Assembly: GCA_001799045.1 (NCBI GenBank)
Contig: MGRY01000136.1
Location: 1 to 5,199 of the forward strand
Reading direction: 5' to 3'
DNA: 5,199 nt
DNA from: Deltaproteobacteria bacterium RIFCSPLOWO2_02_56_12
GTDB lineage: Bacteria > Desulfobacterota > Binatia > UBA9968
Shown in pieces: positions 1 to 5,199 of the stretch. The notes beneath the pieces were generated by a model, which saw only the letters and a program-made list of their open reading frames with translations, was not told the origin of the DNA and ran no database searches. How positions within the stretch are numbered: position 1 is the stretch's first letter; every line of letters starts with the position of its first letter. Position numbers and translations under genes: made by a program.

Positions 1-799
1 AGCGTACGTCGCTGATGGGCTGGCATTCTCTAGCGGCTTCTGCGCCGGCTTTTTCTGCCAGCTCTTCCGTCAGGATCTGCTTTTCGATAAGGGCCTCCGT
101 CTTTCGCGCCCTCATGGGAGTAGGCGAGACCGCTCCGAGGGCGATCCGTACCGATTCACATCTACGCTCTTTCCCGCTTAGAACCAGGGCGACGGCCACA
201 CCGACATAAGCGAGGTCCATCATCTCGCGCGGGGAGAATTTGATGTATTCCCCAACGAGCCGGGGATGAGATGGCGGGATGAGGATTGCCGAAAGGATTT
301 CCTCCGGGAGCATGACGGTTTGCCCCGGCCCGCGGAAGAAATCTTCCAGAGCAAGGACGCGCTCGCCGTTCGCGCCGGCGATTTTTACCTTGGCCTCAAG
401 GACCAGGAGACTTGGCGCCACATCCGCCGAGGGAGTGGCGTTTGCCATGTTGCCGCCGATGGTGGCCCGGTTTCTGATCTGTATGGAGCCGATCTCAGCC
501 GCGCTCTGGGCCAAAAAGGGGAGTCGCTTCCGGACCAAGGGCGAGGTTTCAATCTCGCGCATCGTGGTTAAAGCGCCGATAGTTAAACTTCCATCCGTTT
601 CTTCGCGTATGCCTGAGAGGTTTGGTATCCTCTTGAGATCCACCACGTACTTCGGCACTAATCCTTTTTCCTTGATGGCGATGACGAGGTCCGTCCCTCC
701 TGCGAGGAAACGTCCGCCGGGACCGTTCTCTTTTAGAATTGTGCCGGCTTCTTTGATCGAGGTCGGCTGGAAGATTTCCAGGGGTTCAGGACGCTTCAT
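1..799 (-). CDS. FAD-binding subunit of a molybdenum hydroxylase (xanthine/CO dehydrogenase medium-subunit family), 3' end outside window
   Basis: This is the medium, flavin-carrying subunit that passes electrons from the iron-sulfur subunit to an external acceptor in molybdopterin hydroxylases; it is expected to be cytoplasmic. Reading the minus strand gives 266 uninterrupted residues to the window edge. Visible signatures are the FAD-binding loop AGGTDL (residues 33-38), the second flavin motif IRNRATIGGN (108-117) followed by PSADVAP (123-129), and FFRGPGQT (154-161) closing the FAD domain. The C-terminal CoxM-type domain begins near EYIKF (184-188), with MDLAYVGVA and ALGAVSPTP (220-228). 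Family members are usually about 280-300 residues, so roughly 20-30 residues are missing. The ATG is fixed by an in-frame TAG immediately upstream (802-800), and GGAG lies 7 bases before it. It follows the amidohydrolase on the same strand after an 88-bp gap. The catalytic and 2Fe-2S subunits are not seen. The family call is firm; the substrate (purine, nicotinate, CO, aldehyde or other) cannot be told from this subunit. Confidence 0.93.
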   Translation of the reverse strand, partial: MKRPEPLEIFQPTSIKEAGTILKENGPGGRFLAGGTDLVIAIKEKGLVPKYVVDLKRIPNLSGIREETDGSLTIGALTTMREIETSPLVRKRLPFLAQSAAEIGSIQIRNRATIGGNMANATPSADVAPSLLVLEAKVKIAGANGERVLALEDFFRGPGQTVMLPEEILSAILIPPSHPRLVGEYIKFSPREMMDLAYVGVAVALVLSGKERRCESVRIALGAVSPTPMRARKTEALIEKQILTEELAEKAGAEAARECQPISDVR

Positions 800-809
800 C
801 TAAAGACTC

Positions 810-883
810 CGAGGATCGAAAATTGAGGATAGAAGATAGCAATCTTCAATACGCGATTCTCCATCATCGATCCTCTATCCTCG
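810..883. repeat. Imperfect palindromic intergenic repeat, copy 1 (GAGGATCGA/GAGGATAGA units)
   Basis: The 74-bp element begins CGAGGATCGA and ends TCGATCCTCTATCCTCG. GAGGATCGA at 811-819 is the exact reverse complement of 867-875, and GAGGATAGA at 825-833 is the exact reverse complement of 874-882. The whole block is therefore a degenerate palindrome. A nested perfect hairpin, GAAGAT-AGCA-ATCTTC, lies at 832-847. The first 24 bases (810-833) match 5052-5075 at 21 of 24 positions, and the 11-mer CCTCTATCCTC at 872-882 recurs identically at 5091-5101. It fills the gap between the amidohydrolase stop (888) and the FAD-subunit start (799). It may fold in the mRNA and modulate downstream expression, but no T-tract follows, so it is not a classical terminator. 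Confidence 0.75.
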
Positions 884-887
884 TGCA

Positions 888-2261
888 TCATTGTGGATTT
901 GGTCGTACATGCTTGCCGACGGGTTTCCCCACGACTTCCCCATCGCGCATCTGGATATGGCCGCGCACGATAGTGCACACGGGCATTCCCTTTACCTTCC
1001 AACCATGCCACGGGCTGGGCTTATTCTTGCTGTGGAGTTTGTTGACGTCGATAACCCCTTCCTTATCCATGTCCACGATTGTCACGTCCCCGTCTGAGCC
1101 GACCCGGATGGCCCCCTTTTTAGGGTAGATCTGCCAGACCTTGGCGGGATTTTCCGACGTGACCCTGACGTACTGGTTCAAGGTCAAGCGTCCCTTGTTG
1201 ACTTCGGTCAGGATCACCGGCACCGCTGTTTCCACGCCGCAGAAGCCGGAGATGCAGTCCCAGATGGCCGGCTTGGTCATCTTTCCATATAGGTCCGACC
1301 CTTTTTCCTCCAGGGTATGGGGGGAGTGATCTGTGGCGATCATATCGATATAGCCTTTGAGGAGACCGTCCCAGAGGACCTCCCCGTGGTCGCGGCTGCG
1401 CACCGGGGGATTCATCTTGAGGAGCGGTCCTACCTTTTCCATATCCTTAGGTTCCCGCAGGAGATAATGCGGTCCGGTTTCGGCGGTTACCCTTAAACCT
1501 CGCGCCTTGGCATCCCGCACCATCCAGGCGGCCTGCTTGGAGCTCGTATGGTACACATGGAGCTTGGTCTTGAATGTCTCGGCAAAAAACAGGGCATGGG
1601 CCACGGACTCCGCCTCGCAGATGTCCGGGCGGGAGGACTCCCAGTAGACCGGATCGTTCTTGCCTTCGGCCTTCAGTTTGTTGGTGTAATAGCTCATGAT
1701 CTGGCGGTTTTCTGCGTGGATGCCGAGAGGCAGCTTCGATTGAGAGATAAAGCTGAAGGCCTCGAGGCACATCCCGTCGTCGGGGAAGGGGAGATTGCCA
1801 ATGGTCTCTCCGAAGAAGATCTTGTAGCCGATGACGCCTGCCTCCGCCATGGGGAGGATCTGGTCGGTGTTGGTCTGAACCACCACCGCGAAAAAGGCAT
1901 AATCGGTGAGAAATTTTCCCTCAGCGATTTTAATTTTCTCTCTCACCTTTTCCGCATCCGCCGTAGGAGGCACCACATTGGGCATGTCCATCACCATTGT
2001 GACTCCGCCGCACACCGCGGCGGTGGAGCCGGTCGTAAAGTCCTCTTTATGGCTTATTCCCGGCTCCCTGAAATGGACATGGCCGTCGATGATGCCGGGC
2101 AAGATATGCTTCCCTTTGGCGTCGATCTCTTCCTTGCCCCTGGGCAGGCTATCGTCGGTCCCAATGGCGACGAATTTTTCGTCCTTGATCGCGACACCGC
2201 CCCTAATGGTTTCCTCGGGTGTCACTACCCATCCGTTTTTAATAACTAGATCTGCGCTCAT
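888..2261 (-). CDS. Cyclic amidohydrolase, dihydroorotase/allantoinase-like (457 aa)
   Basis: A cytoplasmic metal-dependent hydrolase that opens cyclic amide (ureide) rings, as in dihydroorotase, allantoinase and hydantoinase. The expected active-site parts are visible in order: the HxH metal motif in DGHVHFREPG (H61, H63), MPNVVPPT with N95, the lysine expected to be carboxylated and bridge two metals in GYKIFFG (K147), GIHAEN (H182), HVYHTSS (H238), TGPHYLL (263-268), KMNPPVR (282-288), and the catalytic aspartate in ATDHSPH (D311). The C-terminal KLHSKNK and later TIVRG segment is typical of the family. R65 and N95 correspond to residues that hold the substrate carboxylate in dihydroorotases, whereas classical allantoinases usually read HFNEPG, so this looks closer to dihydroorotase. 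The length fits either. The ATG has a strong AGGAGG four bases upstream. The first gene of a leftward group, it precedes a molybdenum hydroxylase subunit and faces an ABC transporter, which favours a catabolic role over pyrimidine biosynthesis. The exact substrate is unknown. Confidence 0.92.
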   Translation of the reverse strand: MSADLVIKNGWVVTPEETIRGGVAIKDEKFVAIGTDDSLPRGKEEIDAKGKHILPGIIDGHVHFREPGISHKEDFTTGSTAAVCGGVTMVMDMPNVVPPTADAEKVREKIKIAEGKFLTDYAFFAVVVQTNTDQILPMAEAGVIGYKIFFGETIGNLPFPDDGMCLEAFSFISQSKLPLGIHAENRQIMSYYTNKLKAEGKNDPVYWESSRPDICEAESVAHALFFAETFKTKLHVYHTSSKQAAWMVRDAKARGLRVTAETGPHYLLREPKDMEKVGPLLKMNPPVRSRDHGEVLWDGLLKGYIDMIATDHSPHTLEEKGSDLYGKMTKPAIWDCISGFCGVETAVPVILTEVNKGRLTLNQYVRVTSENPAKVWQIYPKKGAIRVGSDGDVTIVDMDKEGVIDVNKLHSKNKPSPWHGWKVKGMPVCTIVRGHIQMRDGEVVGKPVGKHVRPNPQ

Positions 2262-2336
2262 TTGTCCTCCTTAAGGTTTTTAAGAAAACGAAGGCCGGTG
2301 GTAGGTGTGGGGAGTTTCCCGCCGCCCCTTTGCCTC

Positions 2337-2363
2337 TTGCATTCTTGCTTTATTACGTATAAA
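2337..2363 (+). promoter_or_regulatory. Weak candidate promoter for the ABC transporter operon
   Basis: TTGCAT (2337-2342) and TATAAA (2358-2363) form a sigma-70-like pair, but the spacer is only 15 bases and the leader to the ATPase start would be about 140 bases. Other combinations in the gap are no better. This is a guess based on box resemblance only. Confidence 0.2.
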
Positions 2364-2377
2364 ACCCCGACTCAAAA

Positions 2378-2406
2378 GAAATATCCGATCATCTTCCCCT
2401 TGTCAA
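2378..2406 (-). promoter_or_regulatory. Candidate sigma-70 promoter for the amidohydrolase/FAD-subunit genes
   Basis: On the minus strand a perfect -35 consensus TTGACA (2406-2401) is followed after 17 bases by TATTTC (2383-2378), a weak -10 box. Transcription would begin near 2371 and leave a leader of about 110 bases before the amidohydrolase start. The exact -35 and ideal spacing are in its favour; the poor -10 means it may need an activator or may be chance. Confidence 0.4.
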
Positions 2407-2509
2407 GAAACATGAATAAATCTTGCAGAGGGGGGAAAGGATTTAACGACCGGCCAACAAGATTTTCCGAGAGGCTTATAGAAAAGAAAATTTTATTCAG
2501 GAGGAATCA

Positions 2510-3325
2510 ATGGCACAATCAAAATTACAGGCAGTCGGGCTCCGGATGGAGTACTACCAGCCCAGAACCGGCGGCAGGCTCTTGGCCCTCGACAACGTCA
2601 ACCTCGCTGTAGAGGAGGGCGAGTTTGTTACCATCGTCGGTCCGAGCGGCTGCGGCAAGACCACCTTTATCAATATTGCGGATGGATTGCTCAAGCAGAC
2701 CGGGGGCAAAATTCTGCTCGACGGGAAGGAGGTCACAGGGCCGGGGATGGACAGGGCGATGGTGTTTCAGGACCCGTGTCTTATGCCCTGGCGGACGGTG
2801 TTGAAGAACGTTCTATTTGGACTGGAATGCCGGGGACTAGACGGTCGAGCGGAGAAGGAAAGGGCGCTCAAATTCATCAAACTGGTGGGGCTCTCCGGAT
2901 TCGAAGACCATTATCCGCATGAGTTGTCCGGTGGTATGCAGCAGAGATGTAACCTGGCCAGGGCGCTCACCGTGGACCCGCAGATCCTGATTATGGATGA
3001 GCCGTTTGCCTCGCTCGATGCCCAGACCAGGGAAATCATGCAGCTGGAGCTGCTCCGGATCTGGACCGAGGCCAAAAAAACGGTTATCTTCATCACGCAC
3101 CAGATCAACGAGGCGATCTATCTGGCCGACCGCGTTATTATCTTTGGCTCACGGCCTGGAAGAGTCAAAGAGGTTTTGAAAATAGACATCCCCAGACCCC
3201 GACCCCTGGCGGTGAAACGGGACAAGAAATTTCTGGACTACGAAGATTCCCTGTGGAACCAGATTGAAGAGGAGGTCCGCAAGTCTATGGTCGCGGATCA
3301 GGTGACCTATAATATCGATGCCTAG
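2510..3325 (+). CDS. ABC transporter ATP-binding protein, NitT/TauT (nitrate/sulfonate/taurine) type
   Basis: The cytoplasmic ATPase of an importer, 271 residues, close to the usual 250-270 for TauB/SsuB/NrtD relatives. All nucleotide-binding elements are intact: Walker A GPSGCGKTT (44-52), Q-loop VFQDPCLMPWRTV (Q87), signature LSGGMQQR (139-146), Walker B ILIMDEP (159-165), D-loop SLD (168-170) and the switch histidine in ITHQINEA (H197). The Q-loop form with LMPWRTV and the tail FGSRPGRVKEV are hallmarks of the NitT/TauT subgroup. H197 is followed by Q rather than the more usual D or S. AGGAGG lies five bases before the ATG, the best start signal in the window, and the gene appears to open a rightward operon, with the permease 21 bp downstream. 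The substrate cannot be read from an ATPase. It is unusual that the adjoining permease belongs to another importer type, so the two may not be exclusive partners. Confidence 0.95.
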   Translation: MAQSKLQAVGLRMEYYQPRTGGRLLALDNVNLAVEEGEFVTIVGPSGCGKTTFINIADGLLKQTGGKILLDGKEVTGPGMDRAMVFQDPCLMPWRTVLKNVLFGLECRGLDGRAEKERALKFIKLVGLSGFEDHYPHELSGGMQQRCNLARALTVDPQILIMDEPFASLDAQTREIMQLELLRIWTEAKKTVIFITHQINEAIYLADRVIIFGSRPGRVKEVLKIDIPRPRPLAVKRDKKFLDYEDSLWNQIEEEVRKSMVADQVTYNIDA

Positions 3326-3346
3326 CGAACAGGCCCCGGAGAAAAG

Positions 3347-5044
3347 ATGGCGGGCAGGTTCTTCAATTCCGAGACCCTGATTCTTTTCGGGTGCTCTCTC
3401 CTGGTTTTTTATCTCGCGGGAGTCCCTCTGATCATGCTCCTCTACGGGAGCATTCGCAGCGCTCCCATAGGGGAGCCGGGGGCCACCTATACCATTCAAA
3501 ACTACGTCAAGGCCTACTTCGATCGGGAGTTTTATCTCCTCTTCTGGAACTCCATTAAATATGCCATAGGCACCTGCCTCGTCAGTTTTCTTATTGGCAC
3601 CTATCTGGCCTGGATCAGCGAGCGGACCAATACCCCTTTGAAGAAGCTCTTTGTGGTGATGGCGCTTATTCCATTCATCATTCCCGGTATCCTCAGCACG
3701 ATCGCTTGGATTCTTCTGCTCAGCCCCAAGATCGGGCTGATCAATTTGGCGGTTAAGGGGCTTCTGGGTTTGGAGACGGCCCCCTTTAATGTCTACTCCA
3801 TGGGGGGGATGATATGGGCTGAGGCGATTCACCTCTATCCGCTGGTCTTTTTGCTGATGTCGGCGGCCTTCCGTAACATGGATACCTCCCTGGAAGAGGC
3901 CTCCCTAAGCGCGGGGTCCAGCACCTTTACGACCTTCAGGCGCATCACGCTCCCGCTCATGCGCCCGGCGATGGTCAGCGCTCTCCTCATCATGTTTATC
4001 AGGGGAATCGAGGCCTTTGAGGTCCCGGCCTTAATAGGCGTTCCAGCGAGGATTTCGGTTTTTACCACCAAAATCTTTCTTGCCATCCATCAGTTCCCCT
4101 CTGATTTCGGGCTTGCCGGCTCTTATGCCGTCACGCTCTTGATCATCAGCACGGTAGGCGTTCTTATCTACGGAAGGATTACCAGGCGGGAAGAGCGCTA
4201 TGCGACGGTCACAGGCAAAGGTTACCGCCCGAGGGTTATTGATCTGGGACCATGGAAGTATGTTACCTGCGCCAGCGCCTTTTTTATCTTCTTCCTGGCC
4301 GTGCTCCTACCTGTGTTTGTGCTTCTCTGGTCCTCTTTTATCCCTTATTACGGGGTTCCCTCGCGCGAGCTTATGGCTAAGATGACCCTCGCCAATTATA
4401 AGTATATTCTGAACTACCCATTGGCCTTGACTGCCTTTAAGAACAGCTTTTATCTCTCAGTGGGTTCAGCCACACTGGTCATGCTCCTGACCTCGGTGAT
4501 TGCCTGGATCACAGTAAAAAGTAAGCTTCCGGGCAGGGCGTTTCTCGATAATATGACCTTTATCCCTATTGCCATGCCGGGGATTGTGTTGGGCGTAAGC
4601 CTGATATGGGTTTACCTGACCTTGCCGATCCCGATCTATGGGACGATCTGGGTCTTGTTGCTTGCTTATATCACGAAGTTCATGCCTTATGGCATTCGCG
4701 CCGCCTCGGCCTCAATGATTCAGATCAATAAGGAACTTGAGGAGGCCTCTCTGGCAAGTGGCGGTACTTGGTTTCAAACCTTCAGGAAGGTTCTTCTACC
4801 CCTGCTTATGCCTGGGTTTGTGGCTGGCTGGATCTACGTAAGCATCATCGCATTAAGAGAGCTTTCCACCTCAATTTTGCTCTACTCCTATAACAGCACC
4901 GTTCTTTCCATTATGGCCTTTGACCTGTGGGAAGGAGGTCAATATACTTATGTGTGTGCCCTCGGAGTCTTGATGGTGCTTTTGTTAGTTACTATGGCTT
5001 TTGGCGCACGGAAACTTGGGGCTAAGATAGGGATCGCGGATTAA
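3347..5044 (+). CDS. Fused two-domain ABC transporter permease (FbpB/AfuB-like, binding-protein-dependent)
   Basis: An inner-membrane permease of 565 residues made of two homologous halves, each normally a separate six-helix subunit. Each half carries the EAA loop that docks the ATPase: E184-A185-S186, G190, I200, L202-P203 in the first half, and E466-A467-S468, G472, V482, L484-P485 in the second. The spacing is identical in both and the loops are 282 residues apart. Hydrophobic stretches near residues 11-36, 64-89, 100-125, 148-174, 212-232, 256-278, 305-333, 363-390, 405-427, 430-455, 488-513 and 533-557 suggest about 12 membrane spans. The length and duplication match the FbpB/AfuB group (ferric iron, thiamine, polyamine and phosphonate-type importers), but family membership does not fix the substrate. 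GGAG sits five bases before the ATG, 21 bp after the ATPase stop, so the two are almost surely cotranscribed. No solute-binding protein is visible in the window. Confidence 0.93.
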   Translation: MAGRFFNSETLILFGCSLLVFYLAGVPLIMLLYGSIRSAPIGEPGATYTIQNYVKAYFDREFYLLFWNSIKYAIGTCLVSFLIGTYLAWISERTNTPLKKLFVVMALIPFIIPGILSTIAWILLLSPKIGLINLAVKGLLGLETAPFNVYSMGGMIWAEAIHLYPLVFLLMSAAFRNMDTSLEEASLSAGSSTFTTFRRITLPLMRPAMVSALLIMFIRGIEAFEVPALIGVPARISVFTTKIFLAIHQFPSDFGLAGSYAVTLLIISTVGVLIYGRITRREERYATVTGKGYRPRVIDLGPWKYVTCASAFFIFFLAVLLPVFVLLWSSFIPYYGVPSRELMAKMTLANYKYILNYPLALTAFKNSFYLSVGSATLVMLLTSVIAWITVKSKLPGRAFLDNMTFIPIAMPGIVLGVSLIWVYLTLPIPIYGTIWVLLLAYITKFMPYGIRAASASMIQINKELEEASLASGGTWFQTFRKVLLPLLMPGFVAGWIYVSIIALRELSTSILLYSYNSTVLSIMAFDLWEGGQYTYVCALGVLMVLLLVTMAFGARKLGAKIGIAD

Positions 5045-5051
5045 AAGGGGA

Positions 5052-5108
5052 CGAGGATCGAGAATGGAGGATCGAGGATCGATCGTCTAGCCTCTATCCT
5101 CTATCTTC
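5052..5108. repeat. Imperfect palindromic intergenic repeat, copy 2
   Basis: This 57-bp element begins eight bases after the permease stop and shares 21 of its first 24 bases with copy 1 at 810-833, plus the identical 11-mer CCTCTATCCTC. GAGGATCGAGG at 5067-5077 pairs with 5091-5101 with one mismatch across a 13-base loop that contains part of the palindrome GATCGATC (5077-5084). The pairing extends outward with interruptions to about 5060 and 5108. It lies within an apparent operon, upstream of the next ATPase gene's ribosome-binding site, and could fold in the transcript. No T-run follows, so termination is unlikely. Confidence 0.75.
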
Positions 5109-5127
5109 TTCCAAAAAGGGAGGCGTG

Positions 5128-5199
5128 ATGGCAGAAAAGAAATTCATGGTAACAATTGAGTCCCTGGAGAAGTACTTCGGGGAGGAAAAAGATAGGGTG
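5128..5199 (+). CDS. Probable second ABC transporter ATP-binding protein, 5' fragment only
   Basis: Only 24 codons are visible, running open to the window edge. The stretch VTIESLEKYFG resembles the first beta-strand region of ABC ATPases (a pattern like I-x-x-L-x-K-x-F-G before the Walker A loop), but no nucleotide-binding motif falls inside the window. The ATG is preceded by GGGAGG (5118-5123) with four intervening bases; an in-frame GTG directly before it (5125-5127) is too close to that site to be the likely start. It lies 83 bp after the permease stop on the same strand, where FbpB-type permeases often have their FbpC/PotA-like ATPase, which supports the call. If correct, the operon encodes two ATPases. 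The identity is inferred from a short N-terminus and gene position. Confidence 0.65.
   Translation, partial: MAEKKFMVTIESLEKYFGEEKDRV

Larger units (their letters stand above)
2262..2509. promoter_or_regulatory. Divergent intergenic control region
   Basis: A 248-bp gap lies between the start of the leftward amidohydrolase gene and the rightward ABC ATPase gene, so the promoters of both groups should lie here. It holds strong ribosome-binding sites at both ends: CCTCCT at 2266-2271 (AGGAGG on the minus strand) and AGGAGG at 2499-2504 on the plus strand. A TTGACA box on the minus strand is listed separately. The middle is AT-rich (about 2345-2420), as expected for promoters. I see no tRNA, no convincing riboswitch fold and no credible coding sequence. 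A short GGGA-GTT-TCCC inverted repeat near 2314-2324 is too small to interpret. Confidence 0.7.

Noticed and set aside
279..803. Plus-strand open frame of 174 codons
   Set aside because: It lies opposite the flavin-subunit gene, shows no recognisable motifs and is rich in R, P and S as expected for an antisense shadow.
810..883. Rho-independent terminator between amidohydrolase and flavin subunit
   Set aside because: The stem is imperfect and no run of T follows on the minus strand; a palindromic repeat explains it better.
1548..2249. Plus-strand open frame of 233 codons
   Set aside because: It is fully antisense to the well-supported amidohydrolase, with no domain motifs and no good ribosome-binding site.
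2262..2371. Purine or molybdenum-cofactor riboswitch in the amidohydrolase leader
   Set aside because: The leader lacks the conserved junction sequences I would expect and shows only a very short GGGA/TCCC stem.
2262..2612. Plus-strand open frame of 116 codons spanning the intergenic gap
   Set aside because: It begins with a TTG lacking a ribosome-binding site, is low in recognisable structure, and overlaps the start of the ATPase gene, which has a perfect AGGAGG.
3149..3832. Minus-strand open frame of 227 codons
   Set aside because: It is antisense to the ATPase end and the permease start, both of which are supported by family motifs; its composition is shadow-like.
810..5108. CRISPR array or flanking insertion-sequence ends
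   Set aside because: The two related repeats are 4.2 kb apart, are separated by ordinary genes with no transposase, and are not regularly spaced. They more likely belong to a dispersed repeat family than bound a transposon.

Overview
This window shows two divergently transcribed gene groups separated by a 248-bp regulatory gap at 2262-2509. On the minus strand, reading leftward from the gap, is a complete cyclic amidohydrolase of the dihydroorotase/allantoinase superfamily (2261 to 888). It is followed by the FAD-binding subunit of a molybdenum hydroxylase (xanthine/CO dehydrogenase family; start at 799, C-terminus cut off by the left window edge). On the plus strand, reading rightward, are an ABC-transporter ATPase of the nitrate/sulfonate/taurine (NitT/TauT) type (2510-3325), a fused two-domain ABC permease of the FbpB/iron-polyamine type (3347-5044), and the first 24 codons of what is probably a second ABC ATPase (5128 to the window end).

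The genes suggest a catabolic and uptake locus for a small nitrogen-containing compound, plausibly a purine, pyrimidine, hydantoin or other N-heterocycle. The molybdenum hydroxylase would hydroxylate the ring, the amidohydrolase would open a cyclic amide, and the ABC system would import the substrate or a related solute. This pathway is an inference from gene order. The molybdopterin and iron-sulfur subunits and any solute-binding protein are not in the window.

Two copies of a short, imperfectly palindromic repeat built from GAGGATCGA/GAGGATAGA units lie in the only sizeable gaps inside the two gene groups, one in each (810-883 and 5052-5108). They are related to each other and look like a dispersed extragenic element.

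The organism is a bacterium with moderately high GC by eye, strong AGGAGG ribosome-binding sites and compact operons. An environmental anaerobe-type lineage, such as a Desulfobacterota-like (former Deltaproteobacteria) or similar uncultured group, would fit the gene content, but the sequence shown cannot fix the taxonomy.
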